A DNA stretch of 64,000 nucleotides from Solobacterium sp. (GTDB lineage Bacteria; Bacillota_I; Bacilli_A; Erysipelotrichales; Erysipelotrichaceae): positions 29,405 to 93,404 of the forward strand of contig JAFUFO010000031.1 in the NCBI GenBank assembly GCA_017469885.1, read 5' to 3'. Every line of letters begins with the position of its first letter. Position 1 is the first letter of the stretch. A program made the translations under genes and the position numbers. The notes below the pieces were generated by a model, which was given only the letters and a program-made list of their open reading frames with translations, ran no database searches and was not told the origin of the DNA. Below are positions 9,002 to 17,918 of the stretch, piece after piece.

Positions 9002-10426
9002 ATGAAATCCATTTCACTCGAGCAGATCATTCATTCGAATGAGAAGAGTTCAACCGCACAGCGTCTCGCAGTTGTCATATCCCTGTCGATTCCGACCATT
9101 CTTGCAATGATATCGGAAATCGTCATGCAGTATATCGATTCTGCCATGGTCGGATCGCTCGGTGCCGGCGCAAGTGCCTCCATCGGCCTTGTCGCCTCCA
9201 CAACCTGGCTGATCGGAAATCTTGTGATGGCATGTGCCTACGGTTTCTCCGTACAGATCGCACAGGCGGTCGGTGCACAGGACCATGCCCATGCACGCAG
9301 AATCTTCCGCCAGTCGATCCTGACCGCATTCTGCTTTTCTCTCATCCTGCTTACCATCGGCGTATCCATCTCCGGTTCACTCCCCGGCTGGCTTCATGGG
9401 GATCCGGCGATTCTGCGGGATGCGAGCCGTTACTTTCTGATCTATGCACTGTTTCTTCCGGTGCGTCAGCTCTACAATCTGTTTCTTTCTTCCCTGCAGT
9501 GCACCGGAAACATGCGTACACCGAGTATTCTCGGCGTCATCTGCTGCGCAAGTGATGTCATCTTCAATTTCTTCTTTATCTTCCCCTCGCGGACAATTTC
9601 GCTCCTCGGACTTTCCGTTCCGGTATTCGGTGCCGGGCTTGGGGTCGCCGGAGCAGCACTTGGAACTGCCTGTTCGTATCTGTTCTCCGGAATTCTGCTT
9701 GCCTATGCGGTATGCGTAAAATCACCGATTCTCCGCCTGCGCGGAAAGGAATCCTGGAAGGTAGAACCGGAAGTTCTGAGACGGGCTTTGAAGATTTCCG
9801 TTCCGATGGCACTGGAGCACTCTGCCCTGACGATTGCACAGATCGTCAGCACGCGAATCGTTGCGCCGCTTGGCACAATCTCACTTGCGGCAAACTCCTT
9901 TGCGGTAACGGCAGAAGCGTTCTGTTATATGCCCGGCTTTGGTATCGCGGCTGCGGCGACAACCCTGGTCGGTCAGTCGATCGGTGCCGGACGGCGTGAT
10001 CTTGCGAAGAGTTTTGCCTGGCTTGCGACGGGTCTTGGCATGTGTCTGATGACAGCCGCCGGAATCTTCATGTATTTCTTCTGCCCGTATGTATTCGCCT
10101 TCCTGACGCCGGTTGCGGAAGTACAGGAACTCGGTGCGCGGGTGCTGCGCATTGAACTGCTTGCGGAACCGCTCTTTGCGGCGAGTATCGTTGCGACAGG
10201 TGCGCTGCGCGGAGCCGGTGATACGCTGGTTCCAGGTATTCTCAATCTCATCAGTATGTGGGGCGTACGGATCTCCATCGCCCTTCTCCTGGTCGGCCGG
10301 ATGGGTCTTCCGGGTGTCTGGATCGGTATGTGCATTGAACTCAATGTACGCGGTATTCTCTTCCTGATCCGGCTGGCACGCGGCAAATGGCTGGACGCCG
10401 CATTCGCAAAACAGCAGACAGCCTGA
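9002..10426 (+). CDS. MATE family efflux transporter
   Basis: A 474-residue polytopic protein with about 12 hydrophobic helices in two repeats and MATE-like features: IPTILAMISEIVMQYIDSAMVG at the start (split here by the first helix), the LFLSSLQCTGNMRTPSIL block and a second-half GQSIGAGRRDLA. The family exports drugs or metabolites by Na+ or H+ antiport. It stands alone, divergent from msrA. There is no ribosome site before the ATG and the -10 box is unusually close, so translation is probably leaderless. Substrate unknown. Confidence 0.9.
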   Translation: MKSISLEQIIHSNEKSSTAQRLAVVISLSIPTILAMISEIVMQYIDSAMVGSLGAGASASIGLVASTTWLIGNLVMACAYGFSVQIAQAVGAQDHAHARRIFRQSILTAFCFSLILLTIGVSISGSLPGWLHGDPAILRDASRYFLIYALFLPVRQLYNLFLSSLQCTGNMRTPSILGVICCASDVIFNFFFIFPSRTISLLGLSVPVFGAGLGVAGAALGTACSYLFSGILLAYAVCVKSPILRLRGKESWKVEPEVLRRALKISVPMALEHSALTIAQIVSTRIVAPLGTISLAANSFAVTAEAFCYMPGFGIAAAATTLVGQSIGAGRRDLAKSFAWLATGLGMCLMTAAGIFMYFFCPYVFAFLTPVAEVQELGARVLRIELLAEPLFAASIVATGALRGAGDTLVPGILNLISMWGVRISIALLLVGRMGLPGVWIGMCIELNVRGILFLIRLARGKWLDAAFAKQQTA

Positions 10427-10444
10427 ACCATCGTTAATCGGAAA

Positions 10445-10478
10445 AAAGCGGACAGATCACGATCGATCTGTCCGCTTT
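10445..10478. terminator. Bidirectional terminator between MATE and tex
   Basis: Perfect 14-bp stem AAAGCGGACAGATC (10445-10458) / GATCTGTCCGCTTT (10465-10478) with a 6-base loop, flanked by A and T runs, between two convergent genes. Confidence 0.9.
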
Positions 10479-10501
10479 CATTTCGCATATATTCCTGTGA
10501 A

Positions 10502-12766
10502 TCAGTGTTTGCCGAAGCGGGCCAGAAGACGTGCAGTTGCGTCTTCCATGGTTACCGGCTTCTTTTCTTCCTGACGGCGGTTGTTTTTGTTCTTTCTGCG
10601 GCGGTTTGCGGCCATCATCGCATCACGCTCATCCAGCTTCTCCTTCGGAAGCAGACTCAGCGCAACACGTCCCTTTGCCTCATCGACATCCAGGACATAC
10701 ACCGTAACGATGTCACCGACGGAGAGCACTTCGCTCGGATGACTGATGCGCTTCATGGACATATGGGTAATATGAACCAGTCCGTCTTCATGAAGTCCGA
10801 TATCGACGAATGCGCCGAAGTCCACGACATTGCGGACGGTACCGCTCATCTGGTCGCCGACCTTGAGATCGGAGAGTTCCAGTACATCACTGCGGAGCAC
10901 TGCCGTCTCAAACTGATCACGGTAGTCACGCAGCGGTGCACGGATCGCATCTTCGATATCCTTCAGGGTGTATGCATCAATGCCGAGATCTTTCACGGAT
11001 TCCTCCGGGAACTGTGCATCCGGCGTTCCGAGCTTGGTGATGCCGCAGGCAGCCATGACCTTGCGTGCCGCATCGTAGCTTTCCGGATGGATGTTTGTCT
11101 CATCCAGCGGTTCATCACCGCCCATGATGCGCAGGAATCCGGCGCACTGGGTATAGGCCTTCGGTCCGAGCTTCTTTACCTTAAGCAGCTGTTCACGGTT
11201 GGTGAAGCGTCCGTTTTCATCACGGTATTTGACGATTTCCTTCGCAATACCGGAGTTCAGACCGGAAATATGGGTCAGAAGTTCCGAACTTGCGGTATTC
11301 AGGTCCGCACCGACACGGTTGACGACTTTCATGATCGCCTCGTCGAGACGCTCGTTCAGTGCCTTTTCCGGAAGGTCATGCTGGTACTGACCGACACCGA
11401 TGGATTTCGGGTCGATCTTGATGAGCTCTGGCAGCGGGTCAAGCAGACGGCGGCCGATGGAGATTGCGCTTCGCAGCTCGATCGCAAGATCCGGAAATTC
11501 CTGACGTGCTTCTTCCTGTGCAGACCAAATGGACGCACCTGCCTCAGAGACGATGGCATACTGTACATCGAGGTTGTTGTCGCGGATCAGATCAGCGATC
11601 AGCTTCTCACTCTCACGGGATGCGGTGCCGTTGCCGATGGCAACGATCTGAACACCGTATTTCTGGATGAGCATGAGAACCTTCTTGGCGGCAGCCTCAA
11701 TGATCTCGCCCTTGCGGTCAAACGGATAAACCTTATCAACCGTCAGCATCTTTCCGGTATCATCGAGAACCGCGAGTTTACAGCCGTTGGCGTAGCCCGG
11801 GTCAAAGCCGAGCACAATACGTCCCTTCAGAGGCGGCTGGCTGAGCAGCTTCTCCAGGTTCATGGAGAACACCTCGATGGAGCTGGTATGTGCCTTATCG
11901 GAGAGATCGGAACGGATCTCATTTTCAATCGACGGGAACAGCAGACGCTCACAGCCGTCCACAATTGCCTGTTTCAGTTCTTCAGAAACGATCGTGGAAG
12001 CGCCGTGTACATATGCTTTGTATGCTTCGTCTTCCAGATGCTCATTGTCATAGGTGAAGGAAACGGTGATGACCTTTTCCTTTTCTGCACGGTCAATCGC
12101 CATGACACGGTGGTTGGCGATCTGGGAGATCTTCTCACTGCGGTCATAGTACATCTCATAGACATGCTTTTCGTCGACCGCATCCTTCTTCAGCTTTGTG
12201 ACAATGACACCGGTCTTCATGATGGTGTCCTTGAACGACCAGCGCAGCTTGGCATTATCGGAAACATTCTCCGCGATAATGTCCTTGGCACCCTGAATCG
12301 CATCGGCGGCTGTCTTGACCTCTTCGCTCAGATACTTCTCCGCTTCCGCATTGAGGTCTCCCTCTGCCGGAAGTCCCAGCATCCAGTCAGCCAGCGGCTG
12401 AAGGCCATTCTTGATTGCGACAGCAGCACGTGTCTTTTTCTTCTGCTTGTACGGCTTGTACAGGTCTTCAACTTCAGACAGTTTCTTGCAGGCGAGGATG
12501 GAATCACGGATCTCATCGGTCAGCTTGCCCTGCTGTTCGATCAGGTTCAGAACCGCTTCCTTGCGCTCCTTCAGATTGATTTCATATTTATGCTTTTTTT
12601 CAATGAACAGAATCTGTTCTTCATCGAGTCCCTTTGTCTGGTCCTTGCGGTACCGCGCAATAAACGGAACCGTTGCGCCTTCCTCAAGAAGGCTGAGTGT
12701 CACCTGGACCTGCGCCTGGGTAATCTTCAGTTCTTCTGCGATTGATTTGATAATTTCTTCATTCAT
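10502..12766 (-). CDS. tex: Tex-family RNA-binding transcription accessory protein
   Basis: A 754-residue Tex protein. The order is an N-terminal helical Tex region (ITQAQVQVTLSLLEEGATVPFIARYRKD), a YqgF/RNase H-like domain starting near GRIVLGFDPGYANG (about residue 317), helix-hairpin-helix repeats with VNRVGADLNTASSELL, and a C-terminal S1 domain near residues 632-700 (GTVRNVVDFGAFVDIGLHEDG). The family binds nucleic acid and influences transcription and RNA turnover. It is monocistronic, preceded by an AAAGGA ribosome site and a promoter at 12795-12822. Confidence 0.96.
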   Translation of the reverse strand: MNEEIIKSIAEELKITQAQVQVTLSLLEEGATVPFIARYRKDQTKGLDEEQILFIEKKHKYEINLKERKEAVLNLIEQQGKLTDEIRDSILACKKLSEVEDLYKPYKQKKKTRAAVAIKNGLQPLADWMLGLPAEGDLNAEAEKYLSEEVKTAADAIQGAKDIIAENVSDNAKLRWSFKDTIMKTGVIVTKLKKDAVDEKHVYEMYYDRSEKISQIANHRVMAIDRAEKEKVITVSFTYDNEHLEDEAYKAYVHGASTIVSEELKQAIVDGCERLLFPSIENEIRSDLSDKAHTSSIEVFSMNLEKLLSQPPLKGRIVLGFDPGYANGCKLAVLDDTGKMLTVDKVYPFDRKGEIIEAAAKKVLMLIQKYGVQIVAIGNGTASRESEKLIADLIRDNNLDVQYAIVSEAGASIWSAQEEARQEFPDLAIELRSAISIGRRLLDPLPELIKIDPKSIGVGQYQHDLPEKALNERLDEAIMKVVNRVGADLNTASSELLTHISGLNSGIAKEIVKYRDENGRFTNREQLLKVKKLGPKAYTQCAGFLRIMGGDEPLDETNIHPESYDAARKVMAACGITKLGTPDAQFPEESVKDLGIDAYTLKDIEDAIRAPLRDYRDQFETAVLRSDVLELSDLKVGDQMSGTVRNVVDFGAFVDIGLHEDGLVHITHMSMKRISHPSEVLSVGDIVTVYVLDVDEAKGRVALSLLPKEKLDERDAMMAANRRRKNKNNRRQEEKKPVTMEDATARLLARFGKH

Positions 12767-12794
12767 ACGCTTTTAAATCCTTTCGTGCCTGTCT

Positions 12795-12822
12795 ATCTTA
12801 ACACGAACCGGAAATATGTCAT
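12795..12822 (-). promoter_or_regulatory. Promoter of tex
   Basis: On the minus strand ATGACA (12822-12817), 16-base spacer, TAAGAT (12800-12795), ending about 29 bases before the tex ATG. Confidence 0.5.
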
Positions 12823-12872
12823 GTCTTGACCTTTTTCAATCTCGGGCATATGCGCGTATTTGTTTAAAATAT

Positions 12873-12887
12873 GTGCATTTAATGCAC
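12873..12887. repeat. 15-base palindrome in the tex/membrane-protein divergent region
   Basis: GTGCATT T AATGCAC is perfectly symmetric about one base and followed by five T. It lies 30 bases before the next gene and could be an operator or a weak terminator. Confidence 0.4.
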
Positions 12888-12916
12888 TTTTTCCGCATTT
12901 GTGATAGGATTCCGAC

Positions 12917-14224
12917 ATGAGAAAAATCAGTTTTTTCGACACCCTCGGCAACTTCGGCACAGATATCCTGGTCCTTGTGACAGGGATTCTGTTTCTGACC
13001 CGGCGTTATACCGGGTGGTCGATTCTCTATATTCTCGCCGTGGTGATCTGCGCAGCTCTCCCGATCCGGCTTCTGCTCAACATCCGTTCCGGTATCCGAA
13101 GCCTCAATGCCGCAACGATTCTCCTTGTGGTATTTGATATTATCTTTCTCTTTACGATTCTGATACAGCCGGAAAACTTTGTCCGCTGGTTCCATGTATT
13201 CTTCGGATGGTGGATGTTCGGACGCGGTTTCATCTCCCTTGTCGAATTTCATGTACTGATTCATGACCAGCTTCCCGGTGCCTATCGGCGCTTTTTCATG
13301 GGTGTTACTTCCATTATTCTCTCTCTGTTCATGATTCTGAGTCATAACCTGTCCATCAAGACGGATGTGCTGTCCGTATTCGCAGGAATCTATTTTCTGA
13401 TGTACGGCATTCTCGGTGCCCTGTTTCATCTCTCCATTCTCCGCCGCCAGCAGCATCCCGAACTTCCCTCCTGGTCGTACAGCCCGCCGATCCTGATGAA
13501 TGCCTTTTTCCCGCTGGAACTGTTCATCTCCCTGCGGCAGCTTGAGAAGTCATCGCGTTTGTCCCATGAAAAAGATCCGCAGGACGCAGATCTCAAAGTG
13601 TTTATTCATATGAAGGGAAAAGGCCCCGAAGCGTTCGGACACATTGATATCTCCTATAAGGGAACCATCATTTCCTACGGAAATCATGACCCGGAAAGCC
13701 GCCGCCTGATGGGCACGTATGGAGACGGCGTGATGCTGTGGGTCGATGAGGAAAAATTCCTGCGTCAGTGCATCAATGTGGAAGGCAAAACAATTGTCGG
13801 CTACGGTATCCGTCTGGATGACAGACAGAAAGCCGTGCTGGAAGAACATATCAAGGAACTGCTTTCCCGGGCGGTTCCATGGAAGAGTGCTGCCCAGCGG
13901 GCAGATGAGGCGGGACAGGACATCACTCCATACAAAGACTACGCAAGCCGGGTGTATAAAAACACCGGCGGTCAGATGTACAAATTTACCCGCGGAAAAT
14001 TCCGGACCTATTTTATCTCCTCCACAAACTGCGTTCTGCTTGCGGATGAACTGATCCGCAACAAGGATCTTTCCCTGGTTTATCTGAGCGGCCTTGTAAC
14101 ACCCGGGGCGTATCTGTCCTTTCTGAACAGTGAGTACCTGAAGCCCAATACGCCGGTCATCTCCCGTACGCTGTACGAGACCATTCCGTCAAAACCATCC
14201 GAACTCAAAGTAAAACAGCTCTGA
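12917..14224 (+). CDS. Membrane protein with HdeD/DUF308-like region and possible permuted papain-like domain
   Basis: A 435-residue protein. Residues 1-185 hold about six short hydrophobic helices in the style of HdeD/DUF308 proteins, with paired Gly and aromatic residues. The soluble C-terminal half contains GHIDI (His242) followed 130 residues later by STNCVLLADELI (Cys372). This His-then-Cys order and the small residues before the Cys recall circularly permuted NlpC/P60 or YiiX-type papain-like hydrolases. The link is pattern-based and unproven. An AGGAT ribosome site precedes the ATG. No obvious partner gene is adjacent. Confidence 0.6.
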   Translation: MRKISFFDTLGNFGTDILVLVTGILFLTRRYTGWSILYILAVVICAALPIRLLLNIRSGIRSLNAATILLVVFDIIFLFTILIQPENFVRWFHVFFGWWMFGRGFISLVEFHVLIHDQLPGAYRRFFMGVTSIILSLFMILSHNLSIKTDVLSVFAGIYFLMYGILGALFHLSILRRQQHPELPSWSYSPPILMNAFFPLELFISLRQLEKSSRLSHEKDPQDADLKVFIHMKGKGPEAFGHIDISYKGTIISYGNHDPESRRLMGTYGDGVMLWVDEEKFLRQCINVEGKTIVGYGIRLDDRQKAVLEEHIKELLSRAVPWKSAAQRADEAGQDITPYKDYASRVYKNTGGQMYKFTRGKFRTYFISSTNCVLLADELIRNKDLSLVYLSGLVTPGAYLSFLNSEYLKPNTPVISRTLYETIPSKPSELKVKQL

Positions 14225-14236
14225 TGAGCTGTTTTT
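14212..14236 (+). terminator. Terminator overlapping the stop of the membrane protein gene
   Basis: AAAACAGCTC (14212-14221), loop TGAT that includes the stop codon, GAGCTGTTTT (14226-14235), then more T. It can also serve the convergent lipoprotein gene. Confidence 0.8.
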
Positions 14237-14241
14237 TTGTT

Positions 14242-14805
14242 TTACTGTGCGCTGAAGTAAACGAAGAACAGATCGCCTTCGGCTCCGTTCTCTTCCCCTT
14301 CATTCGGTGCGTAGTATTCCAGGAATGACAGAGAGTATTCACTCTGTCCGCCCGGTACGGAGAAGACAAGATCTCCGGTAACGGTCTTTCCGGCGTCAAG
14401 GTCATATTCCGATTCCAGCATGCCTTTTTCCGTCATAGTCGCATCATCGAAGGTGACCGGGAACCGGTAATCTTCGTCGCCATCCGATCCCCACTGTGCC
14501 TGGAAGTCAGAGTCAAACATCGGAATGGTTTCACTGAACGTGTTGTGCAGCGTAACATTTACGACCAGAAGCGTTTCTCCGTCATTCGGTACAACGCTGC
14601 CGTAGCTGTCCTTCAGTTCAGCACTGTTGACCGTGAAGTCAAACCATGCGGTTTTCATCCTGTCACCGATTCCGCCCTCTGCATAGCCGTCTGTCGGTGT
14701 GATCGCATCCTTGTCTACGATACCAGAAACACTGTTGGAATTTCCGCACGCTGCGCAGCTTACAACAAGCAGCGCTGTTGTTAACAGTTTGAATAATCGT
14801 TTCAT
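14242..14805 (-). CDS. DUF4352-like secreted lipoprotein
   Basis: A 187-residue protein starting with a lysine/arginine-led hydrophobic signal and a lipobox region VVSCAACG, with Cys17 or Cys20 as the lipidated residue. The mature part is acidic and beta-rich. It contains LLVVNVTLHNTFSETIPMF and a later AGKTVTGDLVFSVP, the pattern of DUF4352/telokin-like immunoglobulin-fold lipoproteins of Gram-positive bacteria. No enzymatic motif is seen. It is likely a surface protein of unknown role. It lies just downstream of, and in the same direction as, the LOG-family gene. Confidence 0.65.
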   Translation of the reverse strand: MKRLFKLLTTALLVVSCAACGNSNSVSGIVDKDAITPTDGYAEGGIGDRMKTAWFDFTVNSAELKDSYGSVVPNDGETLLVVNVTLHNTFSETIPMFDSDFQAQWGSDGDEDYRFPVTFDDATMTEKGMLESEYDLDAGKTVTGDLVFSVPGGQSEYSLSFLEYYAPNEGEENGAEGDLFFVYFSAQ

Positions 14806-14837
14806 TATAAATTCCCCCTGAATATTACCTATTTTAA

Positions 14838-15371
14838 TTATAACGTAATTCCTGCCATCTGAAGTGCCTGAGCCGGTGTTTGTGCAAACTGTATACGGGA
14901 AAACTCATCTTCCCGCAGGAACCCTTCCCGCACCATCTTCCTGTACATATCCCGGAATTCATCATAATAGCCGTCCGGGCTGAACAGGATACATGGCTTA
15001 TGAATCAGGCCGATCCGTACGGCAGAAATGATCTCACTGATCTCTTCGATTGTGCCCGGACCGCCCGGCAGTGCAATAAATGCATCACCCAGATCCATCA
15101 TCTTCTGCTTGCGCTCTGACATGGACTTCACAACATGAAGCTCCGCCAGTTCAGTATGTCCGCGCTTCAGAAAGAACTCCGGAATAACACCGATGACCTT
15201 GCCGCCGGAGGCAATTACCGCATCTGCAGTGCGTCCCATCAGGCCGTCATTTGCGCCGCCGTACACCATGGTATTGCCCGTACTTCCGATACCGCGGCCG
15301 ATTTCCTCCGCATACTTCAGATATTTAGGGTCATTGCCCGGATTGGAGCCAAGATACACTGTAATGTTCAT
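14838..15371 (-). CDS. LOG family nucleotide 5'-monophosphate phosphoribohydrolase
   Basis: A 177-residue Rossmann-fold protein with the LOG-family signature PGGPGTIEE at residues 102-110 and the partner motif YGGANDGLMG near 38-46. The family hydrolyses nucleoside 5'-monophosphates, cytokinin ribotides in plants and purine or pyrimidine nucleotides in many bacteria, to base and ribose 5-phosphate. Cytosolic, no signal. The physiological substrate here is not predictable. It is followed by the lipoprotein gene and preceded closely by alkD. Confidence 0.88.
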   Translation of the reverse strand: MNITVYLGSNPGNDPKYLKYAEEIGRGIGSTGNTMVYGGANDGLMGRTADAVIASGGKVIGVIPEFFLKRGHTELAELHVVKSMSERKQKMMDLGDAFIALPGGPGTIEEISEIISAVRIGLIHKPCILFSPDGYYDEFRDMYRKMVREGFLREDEFSRIQFAQTPAQALQMAGITL

Positions 15372-15376
15372 ATTAA

Positions 15377-16069
15377 TTATCCTTCTTTTCTGCGCATCGT
15401 TTTCAGGTATGTCTTCTGATCTTCCGGAATCCGGTAGCTCTCAACAGCTTTCTGAATGGTTTTATTGTGGGTCCAGGGATCCATCCGATGCTGTTCCAAT
15501 AACGGCATGACCGTATCCGGCTGTTTTGCCAGTGCAGTGGCCATATACCATGCGGCCATCATCCGTACATAATAGTGATCAAAGCGCAGGTCTGCGATCC
15601 GCTCTGCCTGTTCTGCCTGAAACGCATCATCAAGATAATACGCCATGTACATTCCGATTGCCGTACGTACAGTATACGGTTCTCTGGACTTCATCCATCT
15701 GCGCAGGATCGGCTCTGCCTGGTCCGTATGTTTCGCAATGATCTTCGGCCGGAGCGCATCCGTCACATTCCAGCATTTCACATACGGAAGAAACGCTCCC
15801 AACCGCTCCATACATTCGTCAAAGTCTTTTATTTCATTGATCACAAATGCATGGATCTGATTTTCTTCCAGATAACGATGCGGAACATCGTTCAAAAATG
15901 TTTCCGCATTTCCTTCCCGTACGATCTGCTTTGCGAGCTTCCGCAGCAGCGGAACACGCACGCCGAGAATCGATGAGGGCTCGATATTCGGAGTCAGCTT
16001 TGCGACAAATGCCGCATTGTCATCTTCCCGCATCGCTTCAAGTTCTGCCCGCAGAATATGCCGTTTCAT
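15377..16069 (-). CDS. AlkD-like DNA alkylation repair protein
   Basis: A 230-residue all-helical HEAT-like protein of the AlkD/AlkC DNA glycosylase superfamily. Recognisable segments are ILGVRVPLLRKLAKQI near the N-terminus, LPYVKCWNVTDAL, EPYTVRTAIGMYMAYYL, and VRMMAAWYMATALAKQP near the C-terminus. The family removes alkylated bases such as N3- or N7-alkylpurines. The ATG at 16069 overlaps the stop of the MFS gene (ATGA); in-frame codons further upstream lie inside that gene and are unlikely starts. Coupling to an exporter suggests a shared toxic-alkylator response, by inference only. Confidence 0.82.
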   Translation of the reverse strand: MKRHILRAELEAMREDDNAAFVAKLTPNIEPSSILGVRVPLLRKLAKQIVREGNAETFLNDVPHRYLEENQIHAFVINEIKDFDECMERLGAFLPYVKCWNVTDALRPKIIAKHTDQAEPILRRWMKSREPYTVRTAIGMYMAYYLDDAFQAEQAERIADLRFDHYYVRMMAAWYMATALAKQPDTVMPLLEQHRMDPWTHNKTIQKAVESYRIPEDQKTYLKTMRRKEG

Positions 16070-17259
16070 GCGTTCTGTTCCTTTCCGACTGCCGCAAAGA
16101 CAATCAGTGTGCCGAGTACCGCCATGACAACGCATGCCGCCAGGAATGCGCCGACACCAAGGCGGTCAATCATGAAGCCGCCCGAGAAACTGCTCAGAAG
16201 ACCTGCGGCAGAAGACGCAAGCGGCATCAGGGACTGCCCTTTAACCGCATCCTCCGCAGAGGTATGTTCATGCATATAGGCGACAATGGCCGGAATATAG
16301 ACAGCGAAACTGACCATCTGAAACACCATGGCAAACAGAACTGCCGCATAACTTTTCGCCATCAGAAGAATGACATGCTTCACGATATATCCGATACCGG
16401 CAATTTTCAGCAGTGTGCCGGTAGAGATTTTCCTGCGCACCCGTTCAAACAGGACCATAGCCGGAATTTCGGAAATGGCTGCGACAGAAAGCGCAAAGCC
16501 CATGTTTTCTGTTGTGCCGCCGACATGATTCATGATCTGAAGCAGATATGATCCGCAGGCATTTGCGCAGAACATCAGACACGTGCCGCCTGCAGTAAGC
16601 AGAAGCAGCTTTCCGTGCGTGCGGGCAAACTCCATCAGACTTCCCGGATTCTGTTTCTCTTCTGAATGCACATCCGGCTGATCCTTTGAAGAGGATGCCG
16701 TACGGCTGAGCATTGCCAGCAGAGCCAGCATCACTGCCAGAACAGCAATCGTCATCAGCGGAATCATCGATATACCGAACCGCTGGGTAAGAACCCCGAG
16801 CAGTGCACTGAACAGCGAATAGCCGAGCGACCCCATCGCTCTGGCAACACCGTAATTCATCTTATGACCGGCCCGCTCGAGGAAGAAATTCATCTCATTG
16901 ATCAGCGGCTGCATGATCGTCTGCAGGATATAACAGAGCACATAGAACACAAACAGTGCCGTTCCGTTTCCCTGTACCGCCAGCAGTCCGCCAAGGCACA
17001 GAATCAGAAGGCCTGCCAGCAGTGACGTGATACCGGCAGGCGTCAGCCTGCGGGACCGGTCCGCAAGATCCGCCAGCACCGGTTCCAGGATCAGTGAACC
17101 GATGCTTCCAAGCGTCATGACAATGCCGACCAGCGAACTTGAAAACCCGTTCGGCAGAAGGAACGCCGAAGAAAAACTGTAAATGGAAAGATTGGTCATC
17201 CAGTAGAAAAACTGAAGTGACGCATACTGCGCCGGAATCCGGTCTTTCGCGCGGTTCAT
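16066..17259 (-). CDS. MFS transporter
   Basis: A 397-residue protein with 12 predicted membrane helices. The inter-helix loop LADLADRSRRL after helix 2 is a clear major-facilitator motif A, and the first helices with PNGFSSSLVG recall the PPP/LacY-like branch. Substrate cannot be assigned. Its start overlaps the anti-sigma stop and its stop overlaps alkD, so the order sigma, anti-sigma, MFS, alkD is probably one transcript under the ECF sigma factor. Confidence 0.85.
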   Translation of the reverse strand: MNRAKDRIPAQYASLQFFYWMTNLSIYSFSSAFLLPNGFSSSLVGIVMTLGSIGSLILEPVLADLADRSRRLTPAGITSLLAGLLILCLGGLLAVQGNGTALFVFYVLCYILQTIMQPLINEMNFFLERAGHKMNYGVARAMGSLGYSLFSALLGVLTQRFGISMIPLMTIAVLAVMLALLAMLSRTASSSKDQPDVHSEEKQNPGSLMEFARTHGKLLLLTAGGTCLMFCANACGSYLLQIMNHVGGTTENMGFALSVAAISEIPAMVLFERVRRKISTGTLLKIAGIGYIVKHVILLMAKSYAAVLFAMVFQMVSFAVYIPAIVAYMHEHTSAEDAVKGQSLMPLASSAAGLLSSFSGGFMIDRLGVGAFLAACVVMAVLGTLIVFAAVGKEQNA

Positions 17260-17918
17260 TGCGCATTCTCCCGGATATAGGCTTCCAGATGTTCTGCCTC
17301 AGACGGTTCCACCGGAGTATCGAATACAATGCGGTATTCAATGCCGTTTACTTCAAACACCCGTTCTTCGATCTTCGCTTCCGTCTGGTTTGAAATCGCT
17401 TCGCTGACTGCCTCCGCATCCGCTTCATAAGCCCCCGCAGCCTGCACTTCCGGCTCCGTGACCGGGGCGGAGAAAATCCGGATCTGCCCGCTGTCCCCGG
17501 AAAGCGTAATGCATGCCTGTTTCTCTGAAACCTGCTCATACGAAGCAGTCATATCCTGTGCATAGCCGCTCAGATCCGGAATGCGGTAGCCAAGCGCAGA
17601 GGAAAGTGTTTCTGCGCTGAGGACAGCCTCTGCCGGCGCAGCGGCATCCATCAGTTCCGTTTCCGCCGCAGTTTCTTCCCGTGCCGTACTTTCTTCCGCC
17701 GCATTTGCCGGTGCTGCGTGCTGCACCTTCGTGCGCGGCAGGATCAGAAATGCGAACAGTGCGAGACCGCACGCAAAAACCGCCGCCCAGCGCCACCCGG
17801 GAACGGTGCGCTTTGCCGGTTTGATATCCGCTGCGAGGATCTCTTTGAGGATATCCTCTTTTGCCTCTTCGCTCAGGCGGATCGATTCGTTGTATTTCTG
17901 ATATTTATTCGAAGTCAT
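17256..17918 (-). CDS. Putative membrane anti-sigma factor
   Basis: A 220-residue protein with a cytoplasmic N-terminus of about 42 residues, one membrane helix at about 43-60 (WAAVFACGLALFAFLIL), then an Ala/Glu/Thr-rich linker and an extracytoplasmic domain. It starts inside the last codons of the ECF sigma gene (14-base overlap), the usual place for a cognate anti-sigma factor. The extracellular part (about 110-220) resembles DUF4367-like sensor domains. Signal unknown. It overlaps the downstream MFS gene by 4 bases. Confidence 0.75.
   Translation of the reverse strand: MTSNKYQKYNESIRLSEEAKEDILKEILAADIKPAKRTVPGWRWAAVFACGLALFAFLILPRTKVQHAAPANAAEESTAREETAAETELMDAAAPAEAVLSAETLSSALGYRIPDLSGYAQDMTASYEQVSEKQACITLSGDSGQIRIFSAPVTEPEVQAAGAYEADAEAVSEAISNQTEAKIEERVFEVNGIEYRIVFDTPVEPSEAEHLEAYIRENAQ

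Noticed and set aside
10505..12745. 746-codon open frame on the plus strand across tex
   Set aside because: It lies wholly antisense to the intact tex gene, has no family features or ribosome site, and its Cys/Phe-rich composition is typical of a mirror frame of GC-biased coding DNA.
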